Positions 7,726 through 14,625 of a stretch of DNA of 16,653 bases are shown piece after piece. The translations under genes were made by a program, and so were the position numbers. Source of the stretch: an uncultured Lachnospiraceae bacterium (GTDB lineage Bacteria > Bacillota > Clostridia > Lachnospirales > Lachnospiraceae); assembly GCA_937916415.1 (NCBI GenBank), contig CALGGH010000256.1:1-16653 (forward strand), in the 5' to 3' direction. The notes beneath the pieces are model-generated. The model ran no database searches. It was given only the letters and a program-made list of their open reading frames with translations, and was not told the DNA's origin. Positions within the stretch are counted from its first letter, which is position 1; each line of letters begins with the position of its first letter.

Positions 7726-9810
7726 ATGATCAGAATAATGAATTTAAGACCAAAAGTCATCGGCGGCTTCATGACGGCCGCGGTCGCCCTGGCCGTCTGC
7801 CTGAGCGGCTGCGCATCGGGCACGTCCGGGGGTCCTGGCGCGAATGAAATGCAAGACCTGAATAAAACGACGGATGCGGCGTCAGAAGCTGACGGTGAAT
7901 TGCCGGATCCCGATTCACTCCCCGAGGGAGCGTTCTTCGAGACCAAGGATGGAGTGACGGTGGTTCTGTATGCCGACAAGACAAGCTATGATGCCGGTGA
8001 AGAAGTGAACTACACGCTGGAGATATACAATGAGGCTCCCTATCAGACCATTTCCGGAAAGACCTTTAAGTACACCAACACCGGCCTGGTGGCAGCATCC
8101 GAAGGTTCCATGCCCGATGAGATCCCAAACGTCAGGACGGGGGAGAGCATCAGGCTGAACGGAACCCTGACGGGCGGGGAGGCACCCCGGGAGAACGTCA
8201 AGTTTGACGACGGCCCGGAGGTAAACGTCTTTCGCCCCTACGTACAGATAAAATACGGAGAGGAACAGGCCATGATCCGATGCCTGCTGAACCTCAGGAT
8301 GATGCAGGTCATCCGACAGATCGACGCAGCCGACCGGCATGACGCCAAAACCGTGTCGGTGCACGATCCCTCGATATTTAAGGACAGGAACGGACGGTAT
8401 TATCTGGTAGGCACTCACGTTACTTCAGCCGTGTCGGATGACCTTTTTGACTGGACTGACAGGACGCAGGAATTCAGGAACAGCCTGTCCGCGGATACCA
8501 GGAAGCAGATCCGTGCATGGAATGACGATCATGGAGAATGGTTTGGATATCTGTGGGCGCCCGACATTGTATATAATGACGAGATGGGCAAGTACTGTGT
8601 CTATCTGAGTGCCAACGGCGACAACTGGAAATCCAACATAGTGCTGCTGACCGCAGACGACTTCGGGGGCCCCTATGAGTATGCGGGAAGCGTGGTATAT
8701 GGAGGATTCGACGAAAGCAACTATGAGGAGACGGACGTAAAGGAAGTGCTCGGAACTGATTCCCTGCCTGAGCGGTACCTGACCTACGGAACCGGCAACC
8801 GCAAATGGGGCGACATGTTTCCCAACTGCATAGATCCATGCGTTTTTTATGATGAGGACGGCAATTTGTGGATGACTTACGGATCCTGGTCCGGAGGCAT
8901 ATTCATGCTGGAGCTGGATGAGGAGACGGGGCTGAGGGACGTAAGCGTTACTTACGAGACGGGGCTTCATTCGGATGCATATTTTGGCAAGCTGATCGCC
9001 GGAGGCAGCTACGTGTCGGGCGAGGGTTCCTACGTGCAGCACGTGGGGGATTATTATTATCTGTTCATATCCTACGGCAACCTGGAGGCAGCGGGAGGAT
9101 ACAATGTCCGTGTCTACAGGTCGGAAGCGCCCGACGGGCCGTACGTGGATGCCCTGGGCAATGATGCATTTTACGACACGTACGAATTCAATTATAATCA
9201 ATCCAGGGGAGTGAGACTCTTCGGTGGCTACAGATGGCATGAGATGTCCGTGGGGCAGGTGGCGCAGGGCCACAATTCCGCATTCGTGGATGACGACGGC
9301 AAGGCGTACGTTGTCTTTCACACCCGGACGACCGACGGCAGCGAGGGGCATTACGTCAAGGTGCATCAGATGTTCGTAAACCGTGACGGCTGGCTCGTGG
9401 CCGCACCCTACAGGACGGACGGGGAGACGCTTGAGACCGGGCTGGCCACGGATGACCTGACGGGCACGTATGACCTGATCGTACATAAGCTGGACCTGGA
9501 TTATGCCAATCTAGAGGTGAACCTGCCGGTGGAGATCACGCTGGAGGACGACGGCTCGATCACGGGAGCGTACGAGGGCAGCTGGACGTATGAGCCGGAC
9601 ACGGGATTCATGGACCTGACCTTCGGCGGAGACACGTATGACGGAGTGGCCCTAAAGATGCACGTGGAGGGTTCTTCCGTGGAGACGACGGTATTTACGG
9701 CACTGGGTCAGAAAACACAGATCACGGTCTGGGGCAGCAGGCTAACGGCGAGGCTTTCTGACGCAGCTGTCGGGAAAGCAGACAAGCAAGATGATCAGAT
9801 TGATTATTGA
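7726..9810 (+). CDS. GH43 family lipoprotein, arabinanase-like
   Basis: Surface-anchored glycoside hydrolase of 694 aa. AAGGA at 7713-7717 precedes the ATG at 7726 by 8 nt. The lipobox LSGC gives Cys29. Residues about 60-180 form an extra domain starting VTVVLYADKTSYDAGEEVNY, like an Ig or BsuPI-type beta sandwich. The five-bladed propeller follows. HDPSIF supplies the general base Asp214, NCIDPC the pKa-modulating Asp370, and VSGEGSYV the general acid Glu433. LWAPDIVY and GHNSAF (His516, the position that often binds an axial metal) are also present. The last about 100 residues, starting LTGTYDLIVHKLD, resemble the lipocalin-like C-terminal domain of extracellular endo-1,5-alpha-L-arabinanases. 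I infer endo- or exo-acting cleavage of arabinan; other GH43 specificities such as xylosidase are possible. It probably feeds the transporter encoded upstream. Confidence 0.88.
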   Translation: MIRIMNLRPKVIGGFMTAAVALAVCLSGCASGTSGGPGANEMQDLNKTTDAASEADGELPDPDSLPEGAFFETKDGVTVVLYADKTSYDAGEEVNYTLEIYNEAPYQTISGKTFKYTNTGLVAASEGSMPDEIPNVRTGESIRLNGTLTGGEAPRENVKFDDGPEVNVFRPYVQIKYGEEQAMIRCLLNLRMMQVIRQIDAADRHDAKTVSVHDPSIFKDRNGRYYLVGTHVTSAVSDDLFDWTDRTQEFRNSLSADTRKQIRAWNDDHGEWFGYLWAPDIVYNDEMGKYCVYLSANGDNWKSNIVLLTADDFGGPYEYAGSVVYGGFDESNYEETDVKEVLGTDSLPERYLTYGTGNRKWGDMFPNCIDPCVFYDEDGNLWMTYGSWSGGIFMLELDEETGLRDVSVTYETGLHSDAYFGKLIAGGSYVSGEGSYVQHVGDYYYLFISYGNLEAAGGYNVRVYRSEAPDGPYVDALGNDAFYDTYEFNYNQSRGVRLFGGYRWHEMSVGQVAQGHNSAFVDDDGKAYVVFHTRTTDGSEGHYVKVHQMFVNRDGWLVAAPYRTDGETLETGLATDDLTGTYDLIVHKLDLDYANLEVNLPVEITLEDDGSITGAYEGSWTYEPDTGFMDLTFGGDTYDGVALKMHVEGSSVETTVFTALGQKTQITVWGSRLTARLSDAAVGKADKQDDQIDY

Positions 9811-9869
9811 CAGATCCTAAGTCAGGCAAGTGCCGCAGCTGACGAATAAGTCCGTAAAGGGTGATCGAA

Positions 9870-10163
9870 GTGAATCCGGATAACGAAGACAAGGAGCAAA
9901 AGAAACACGTGGAAGTCCCGCTGGACATGGGCGACGTGGTGCATGACGTGGTATTTTTCGTCATTGCGACCGCGGGAGCTTTTGCCTGGGCATTGGTCAT
10001 GCTGCTCATCATCAGCTTCGTGACCCTGGGATATCTCCACTTCGACATTAAGTGGATGTTATTAATTGCACTTGTTTTTTCCGTTGTTGTTGCGGTATTA
10101 TATATTCGTAGCATGCATAAGAAGTACAAGGGTTCCCGTGTTTTTCGAACCAAAAGAAAATGA
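9870..10163 (+). CDS. Small membrane protein with two predicted helices, function unknown
   Basis: I do not recognise a family. The first in-frame GTG is at 9861, but AAAGGG (9856-9861) would then touch the start. The GTG at 9870 sits 8 nt behind that site and is the better choice, giving 97 aa. The N-terminus is hydrophilic and charged (NPDNEDKEQKK). Two hydrophobic stretches follow at about residues 28-55 and 62-79. The end is strongly basic (HKKYKGSRVFRTKRK), so by the positive-inside rule both termini are probably cytoplasmic. It lies 59 nt after the GH43 gene and 96 nt before the GH25 gene, all in the same direction. It might be co-transcribed with GH43 through read-through, but nothing in the sequence ties it to carbohydrate use. 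The coding case rests on the start site, composition and topology. Confidence 0.65.
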   Translation: MNPDNEDKEQKKHVEVPLDMGDVVHDVVFFVIATAGAFAWALVMLLIISFVTLGYLHFDIKWMLLIALVFSVVVAVLYIRSMHKKYKGSRVFRTKRK

Positions 10164-10188
10164 TCACGGGATCATGACGCACAGGTTT

Positions 10189-10213
10189 CAGGGGCAAAGA
10201 TGCTTTGGCCCTG
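10189..10213 (+). terminator. Stem-loop in the gap before the GH25 gene; possible weak terminator
   Basis: CAGGGGCAAAG (10189-10199) pairs with CTTTGGCCCTG (10203-10213) around ATG, with one G-G mismatch. The bases after it (TTATCGTT) are T-rich but not a clean tract. It falls 26 nt after the stop of the small membrane protein. A TTGACT at 10220-10225 directly downstream could be a -35 element for the GH25 gene, but I see no convincing -10 at the right distance. Confidence 0.4.
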
Positions 10214-10259
10214 TTATCGTTGACTTTAGGATCAGGATCAGGCTAAGACGGCACAGAGA

Positions 10260-13031
10260 ATGGAACGTAAATTATTAGCAATCGCATTAAGCATCATATT
10301 GGCGGGCAGCTGTCTGCCGAGCTACGTATACGCGACCGAGGAATACGGCGTGTTCGTGGAAGGAGCTTCGGATCAGGGCGGAGGCGTGACCGTGGTTTAC
10401 GCCGATGCAAACGGCAACGTCCAGGAGACCCTGGATGATGGCGGTTCGGCCGCAGTAACGGGAGCATCCGATCAGTCAGGTACGTCCGCTGAATCTGGAG
10501 CGTCCGCGGAAACCATCATGTCGGAGACTGACGGATCTCAGTCCTCAGGCACTACGTCAGGAGGCGAAGCCGCGTCGGCATCCGTCAGCGACGGAGGCAG
10601 CAGTGCTGCGTCAACGGAAGAAGTCATTTACGGGTCGGGCGATGGTACGACGCTCTCCGGCACTGAGGCCGGATCCGGTCTGGACGCAGGAACGCTTTCG
10701 GGCTCGGGCACCGAAGCCGATCCCTATACCTATACGACCAACACTTACGTCGAGGATTCTGGTCTTTTGCCTGAGACGACTGATCAGACGCAGACGGTGA
10801 CGAACTATGGATCCGTCACGGACGGAACGTACGTAAATGATGGAACGGAGCCGTATTCCAACGGATATTCCGTTTATGCCGGTGAATACATGGACAGCGA
10901 CACGCTCGACAGCCTGGGCCTGACCATTGCCGATGACGGCACCTATGAGATGACTGATGAGAAAGGCAAGGCATGGAGCTATGACCCTGACGACCCTCAG
11001 CTCGTCCGGTTCATGTCCGGCTCCGACATGGAAGAGATCAAGTATGGCTACGATCCGGACAGGCTTTTTGCCTCCGGCAACACGGATCCGTACGTAAACA
11101 GGCTTGCCCCCGACAAAAGCTACAGGTATCCGGCATATTACAAGACGGTCAGGAATGATGAGCTCGTGGACGTTCACTATGGCATGGACATTTCCTATTA
11201 TCAGAAGGACATTTCCTTGAGCAAATGGAAGGAGTTGAAGGAGCGCGGACTGGATTTCGTCATTCTGCGCGCGGGGTATCGCGGATACGGCGAGGCCGGC
11301 AGCCTGAACGTTGACAAGTGCTTTGCATATAACGTGCAGATGGCGCACAAGGCCGGCATTGTGATAGGAGCGTACTTTTATTCTCAGGCCATCAGCGTAA
11401 GGGAGGCACAGGAAGAAGCCATCTACTGCATGCAGATCATTGAACCCTACCGTGACCTGATCACGCTGCCCGTCATTACCGACTATGAGTATGCTGACAC
11501 GGCTAACGGCGTGGGCGGCAGGATGAAAAATGCCAGGCTTTCCGCCGCGGAACATACGGCGATCGTCAATGCTTTTTGTGAAACCGTAAGGCTTGGCGGA
11601 TATCACGGAGGCATATATGCCAACAAGAGCATGCTGACCTCCGACATGATCCTTTCACGGATTCCGGCGGAAAACTACATATGGATGGCCAACTTCGTCA
11701 GCTCCGGCAAGGATAACGTATGCTCGACCACTTATTCCGGCAGGCTGAACGCATGGCAGTACACGAGCAACTTTACCGGATGGGGCCCTTCGGGGCTGGG
11801 ACTTGTTGGCACTAACCAGCTCGACATGGACTTTTGGTACGGCGACTATCCGGATGCGGTCAAGGACCAGGAAGACGACGCGGCTGAGACCGTTGAAGAC
11901 GTGACGGTTGTAGAGGAGCCCTCCTGGGGAGACCTGGAAAGGGACGAAAACGTAGAGATCCTGTCGCAGTTCATAAGCAGCGGCAAGACTCCCGGAGACC
12001 TGCCGGACAAAATGTGGGTCTACGGGCTTGAAAAGGAAATGGAGTACACCGGCACCGCGATCAGGCAGCCCTGGCTGAAGGTATTTTATAAAAACCGCCA
12101 GCTTGTGGAGGGCAGCGACTATAAGATCAGCTATTCCTCGAATACTAATGTCGGCGAGGCCAGGGCCGTAGTCGTCGGCAAGGGGAAATATGCGGGCAAG
12201 AAGGCGACCGGCAGATTTGAGATAAAGGGCCATGACATAGGCGAGGGCGTTTACGTATCGGACGTAAGCTACAACTACGTGGGACGAGTACGCAAGGGCA
12301 AGACCATAGTACTCTATCCACTTGGCGGCAGATACGTGACGCTCAAGGAAGGCAAGGATTTCTCCTATGTCTATCCGGGCACCGACAAGAAATCTGCCAA
12401 TTACGACAGGACAGCTTTTGTAGGCGACAAGGATTCTGACGTGACCTATGAGGTGACGATACGAGGCAAGGGCAATTTTACCGGCGAGACCACTTTTGCC
12501 GAAACGATCCTTGCCAGAAACACCGAAATGATTCCGGTCAGCAAGCTTAAAGTGGAGTCGGTTCCGACGCAGACCTTAAGGCATGACGAGGATGGCGTGA
12601 TAGTACCCGCCTGTCCGGTTCCGGTCGTGACTTATGGCGGAGTTCCGTTGACTGAAACGGAGGACGGATCCATGGAAGACGGCTACCTCGTGTCATACGT
12701 AAATAACGATACGCTTGGCACCGGCACCGCACTGATCACCGGCACCGGCAGGTTCTCCGGAACGAGGCGGATCGACTATAAGATCGCGAAGCAGTCCATC
12801 GCCAGGGCGGCCGTCACCAATTTTCAGGAAGTGATGGAGTATACCGGCGAGGCCGTTGAACAGGACGGATGCGGACTCTTCCTCGATGAAGAACATGAAC
12901 TCGTGGAGGGCAGGGACTACGTCATCAGCTACGTCAATAACGTAAAGGCCGGCAAAAACAAGGCCTCGGCAGTATTTAGGGGTCTCGGCATATATTCCGG
13001 CACGATCAGGATGAAGTTCTCGATACGATAA
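10260..13031 (+). CDS. Secreted GH25 lysozyme with Ig-like tail repeats
   Basis: Exported muramidase of 923 aa, predicted to cut the MurNAc-GlcNAc bond of peptidoglycan. The signal peptide (MERKLLAIALSIILAG...) likely ends after YVYA. Residues about 33-300 are a low-complexity Ser/Gly/Ala/Thr/Asp/Glu-rich head. The GH25 domain spans about 304-530: GMDISYYQKD (Asp310), VILRAGYRGYG, the DxE catalytic pair in ITDYEYAD (Asp408 and Glu410), GIYANKSM and AWQYTS near the end. Four degenerate repeats follow from about residue 585 to the C-terminus, with YTGTAIRQ, LVEGSDYKISY, NTNVGEA and GKGKYAGK-type blocks, a repeat I know from many Lachnospiraceae surface proteins. I see no lipobox, LPXTG or SLH motif, so retention must rely on the repeats or it is released. 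The ribosome binding site is weak, but the signal peptide fixes this start. Likely roles are wall remodelling, autolysis or attack on competitors. Confidence 0.9.
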   Translation: MERKLLAIALSIILAGSCLPSYVYATEEYGVFVEGASDQGGGVTVVYADANGNVQETLDDGGSAAVTGASDQSGTSAESGASAETIMSETDGSQSSGTTSGGEAASASVSDGGSSAASTEEVIYGSGDGTTLSGTEAGSGLDAGTLSGSGTEADPYTYTTNTYVEDSGLLPETTDQTQTVTNYGSVTDGTYVNDGTEPYSNGYSVYAGEYMDSDTLDSLGLTIADDGTYEMTDEKGKAWSYDPDDPQLVRFMSGSDMEEIKYGYDPDRLFASGNTDPYVNRLAPDKSYRYPAYYKTVRNDELVDVHYGMDISYYQKDISLSKWKELKERGLDFVILRAGYRGYGEAGSLNVDKCFAYNVQMAHKAGIVIGAYFYSQAISVREAQEEAIYCMQIIEPYRDLITLPVITDYEYADTANGVGGRMKNARLSAAEHTAIVNAFCETVRLGGYHGGIYANKSMLTSDMILSRIPAENYIWMANFVSSGKDNVCSTTYSGRLNAWQYTSNFTGWGPSGLGLVGTNQLDMDFWYGDYPDAVKDQEDDAAETVEDVTVVEEPSWGDLERDENVEILSQFISSGKTPGDLPDKMWVYGLEKEMEYTGTAIRQPWLKVFYKNRQLVEGSDYKISYSSNTNVGEARAVVVGKGKYAGKKATGRFEIKGHDIGEGVYVSDVSYNYVGRVRKGKTIVLYPLGGRYVTLKEGKDFSYVYPGTDKKSANYDRTAFVGDKDSDVTYEVTIRGKGNFTGETTFAETILARNTEMIPVSKLKVESVPTQTLRHDEDGVIVPACPVPVVTYGGVPLTETEDGSMEDGYLVSYVNNDTLGTGTALITGTGRFSGTRRIDYKIAKQSIARAAVTNFQEVMEYTGEAVEQDGCGLFLDEEHELVEGRDYVISYVNNVKAGKNKASAVFRGLGIYSGTIRMKFSIR

Positions 13032-13121
13032 TGGCGACGGATTTCATGAAAAAATGATTTAGGGCATAAAGTATTTAATTAATTTTTCCGATATATACTC
13101 CAGATATGCATCAGTGGCATT

Positions 13122-13153
13122 CCGGACCGGACGTAAATCATGTCCGGCTCCGG
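13122..13153 (+). terminator. GC-rich hairpin, possible terminator of the GH25 gene
   Basis: CCGGAC (13127-13132) pairs with GTCCGG (13142-13147) around a 9-nt loop. After a one-base bulge, CCGGA (13122-13126) pairs with TCCGG (13149-13153), giving 11 pairs. It lies 90 nt after the GH25 stop. The sequence downstream is TTAAAAGG rather than a T run, so it may terminate poorly or may instead be an untranslated-region structure. Confidence 0.4.
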
Positions 13154-13172
13154 TTAAAAGGATTTAGGCCTA

Positions 13173-13328
13173 AGGCACTGTAAATAAATAACTTCATAAA
13201 GATGCGCAGACTGGATTTTCATGTGCAAGGCGGAGGAAGGAGTCGTAGCGGGCTACGGCGACTGACGACAACGCAGTCACATGGAAATTCAGACAAGCAG
13301 ATTAGGAAGTTATTTGTTTACGGTGCCT
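13173..13328. mobile_element. 156-bp MITE-like element with 23-bp terminal inverted repeats
   Basis: The left end (13173-13195, starting AGGCACTGTAAATAAATAAC) and the right end (13306-13328, read in reverse complement as AGGCACCGTAAACAAATAAC) match at 21 of 23 positions. Further inside, CTGGATTTTCATGTG (13211-13225) pairs with CACATGGAAATTCAG (13278-13292) at 13 of 15 positions. At the centre CGTAGCGGGCTACG forms a small hairpin. The whole element can thus fold into one long imperfect stem. GCCTAAG occurs at both edges (13168-13174 and 13325-13331) and could be a target duplication overlapping the ends. There is no ORF inside. It ends only 19 nt before the next start codon, so it would lie in that gene's 5' untranslated region if transcribed from upstream. 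Confidence 0.7.
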
Positions 13329-13347
13329 AAGCGCATGGAGGCGGCTT

Positions 13348-14538
13348 ATGAGTGCATTTATCTTTTCTGCCGGCATGGTTCCTTTCTACGCCGGACAACA
13401 AAACACGTATTCTGATCGTTACGCCCAGGCCGCGGACCGGGGCGGGACATCCCTGCGGAGACGCGAATCCGAGGAAAGACAGCAGTCCAAGGCATATGAA
13501 GGAAACAGGACGGTGGCTCAGGCACGGAGCTATGGTCAGACTCTGGCCGCCAGCCGCTCCAAGTCCAAGGAAGTCGCCCTCGAAAAAAAGAAGGTTCAGT
13601 ATAACTATAAGGCCATATCGAGTCAGATACTGCGAAGCAAGACGTCCACTCAGGCCGGTACCGCAGTTTCCAAGGCAAAGCGCGAGGTTCAGCGCCTCAA
13701 GCGTCTCATGAACGGCAATTCCAACTATGATGAGGACGAGCTGCGCGCAGCCATAGACCATGCCAAGTCCATGGAACGCGTGGCCAAAAAGAAGGTTGCC
13801 CATCTGCGGCAGGAGGAAGCCGTGGAGCGTTCCCACAATTCCGTCGCATCTGCGATGGAGGAGATCGAGGATGAACGCAGGGAAGACGGCGATTCCGCCA
13901 TGGAAGAGGAAATGCGGGAAGAAGGAGCCGGTACGGATGGCATGAACCAAGATGCGGCAATGCAGGCCGAGGATCAGATGCAGGCCGGGATGAAGGCTGA
14001 CGCGCAGGCGCAGGCTGAGGAGATGCAGGCCGAGATGGAGGCGCAGGCTGAGGAGATGCAGGCCGAGATGGAGGCTCAGGCTGAGGCGATGCAGAAGACA
14101 AATGAGGCCATGCGCGAGCAGATGACAGGTGAAATGCAGGCTTCCGCAGAAGAATTGACCGAGGAGATGATGGCCGGCATGACCGAGGCCATGAGCGACA
14201 TGCTGGAGGAATTGGGGCTTGACGAGCTGGCGGATTCGATGATCGCACCCAACCCCAACATGAGCGAGGAAGACCTGAAGAAGCTGAAGCTCAAGCATCG
14301 TACCGACGAAATGAAGGCCATGACCAGGGCCGATGCGGATTACCTCAAGGTCATTTTTGACAAATACCAGAAGGAAAAGGCCGGAGGAGCCGGCTTGTCC
14401 ATTGGCGGAGGTTCGGGCTCGGCTGATTTTGCCGGAGGATCGTCCATGCCGGCGTGTACTTCGATCTCCACAGGATTGTCGTCATTGGGACTGCCCATGG
14501 CTTCCGCACCCACCGTCAGCATAGACGTGAGCGTTTAA
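13348..14538 (+). CDS. Charged, probably coiled-coil protein with in-frame tandem repeat; function unknown
   Basis: This 396-aa protein belongs to no family I can name. GGAGG at 13337-13341 lies 6 nt before the ATG. There is no signal peptide or membrane helix, so it is probably cytoplasmic. Residues about 60-165 look most conserved in style, with AISSQILRSKTSTQAG, AVSKAKREVQRLKRLM, ELRAAIDHAKSMERVAKKKV and HLRQEE, strongly helical and basic. I have the impression of similar hypothetical proteins in other Lachnospiraceae but cannot verify it. Residues about 170-300 are very rich in Glu, Met, Gln and Ala and include a repeated AQAEEMQAEME block. A helical segment with NPNMSEEDLKKLKLKHRTDE and YLKVIFDKYQKEK follows. 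The last about 40 residues are Gly/Ser/Ala-rich. A perfect terminator follows the stop. It seems to be a single-gene unit unrelated to the sugar locus. Structural or scaffolding roles are possible. Confidence 0.82.
   Translation: MSAFIFSAGMVPFYAGQQNTYSDRYAQAADRGGTSLRRRESEERQQSKAYEGNRTVAQARSYGQTLAASRSKSKEVALEKKKVQYNYKAISSQILRSKTSTQAGTAVSKAKREVQRLKRLMNGNSNYDEDELRAAIDHAKSMERVAKKKVAHLRQEEAVERSHNSVASAMEEIEDERREDGDSAMEEEMREEGAGTDGMNQDAAMQAEDQMQAGMKADAQAQAEEMQAEMEAQAEEMQAEMEAQAEAMQKTNEAMREQMTGEMQASAEELTEEMMAGMTEAMSDMLEELGLDELADSMIAPNPNMSEEDLKKLKLKHRTDEMKAMTRADADYLKVIFDKYQKEKAGGAGLSIGGGSGSADFAGGSSMPACTSISTGLSSLGLPMASAPTVSIDVSV
14008..14096 (+). repeat. 33-bp in-frame tandem repeat, about 2.6 copies
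   Basis: Two identical 33-bp units lie at 14008-14040 and 14041-14073, each beginning GCGCAGGCTGAGGAGATGCA and encoding AQAEEMQAEME. A partial third copy with changes runs to about 14096. The unit is a whole number of codons (11), equal to three heptad-like turns of helix. Copy number could vary between strains by slippage without breaking the frame. Confidence 0.9.
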
Positions 14539-14578
14539 ATCAGAGCATGGCGGAACATGGGACAGAACGTTGTTGTTC

Positions 14579-14607
14579 TTCAATAAGCCTCCTGCTTGGT
14601 GTATAAT
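14579..14607 (+). promoter_or_regulatory. Promoter candidate for ptsI, -10 box inside the terminator loop
   Basis: TATAAT at 14602-14607 is a perfect -10 box. TTCAAT at 14579-14584, 17 nt upstream, is a mediocre -35. Transcription would begin around 14613-14615, within the right arm of the terminator hairpin, giving a leader of only about 12 nt that starts at or near CAGGAGG. No other promoter is apparent between the terminator and the ATG. Confidence 0.6.
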
Positions 14608-14625
14608 CCAGACAGGAGGCTTTTT
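14585..14625 (+). terminator. Intrinsic terminator of the preceding gene, overlapping the ptsI start region
   Basis: AAGCCTCCTG (14585-14594) and CAGGAGGCTT (14613-14622) are perfect 10-bp inverted repeats with an 18-nt loop, followed by a T run to 14625. This is a convincing rho-independent terminator 46 nt after the stop at 14538. The right arm contains the AGGAGG (14614-14619) that serves as ribosome binding site of the next gene, whose ATG follows at 14626. Confidence 0.8.

Larger units (their letters stand above)
13032..13347. other. 316-bp gene-free stretch between GH25 gene and the coiled-coil protein gene
   Basis: The first part (about 13050-13100) is AT-rich and contains a possible -10 box TATACT at 13094-13099, but no good -35 partner, so a promoter here is only a suggestion. 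Next comes a GC-rich hairpin (13122-13153), then the 156-bp inverted-repeat element (13173-13328). The last bases, with GGAGG at 13337-13341, are the ribosome binding site of the next gene. I see no coding potential in this stretch. Confidence 0.6.

Noticed and set aside
8425..9486. Minus-strand ORF of 353 aa opposite the GH43 gene
   Set aside because: The plus strand here encodes intact GH43 catalytic motifs. The minus frame has no recognisable motif or convincing start and is a shadow.
10220..10249. Possible promoter for the GH25 gene (TTGACT as -35)
   Set aside because: The bases 16-18 nt downstream (CTAAGA or TAAGAC) are poor -10 matches, so I do not list it as a feature.
10611..11606. 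Minus-strand ORF of 331 aa opposite the GH25 gene
   Set aside because: It overlaps the catalytic domain of the lysozyme in antisense and has no domain-like composition.
13173..13328. A tRNA, riboswitch or CRISPR-like reading of the folded intergenic element
   Set aside because: There is no cloverleaf with tRNA consensus, no known aptamer motif that I recognise, and only one inverted pair rather than spaced direct repeats.
13327..14298. Minus-strand ORF of 323 aa rich in Leu, His and Gly
   Set aside because: It mirrors the Glu/Met/Gln repeat region of the plus-strand gene, has no credible domains, and arises from the codon pattern of that repeat.
14596..14625. Upstream TTG start extending ptsI by 10 codons
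   Set aside because: The extension would run through the terminator loop and the AGGAGG. The ATG at 14626 has ideal spacing and starts the normal enzyme I N-terminus.
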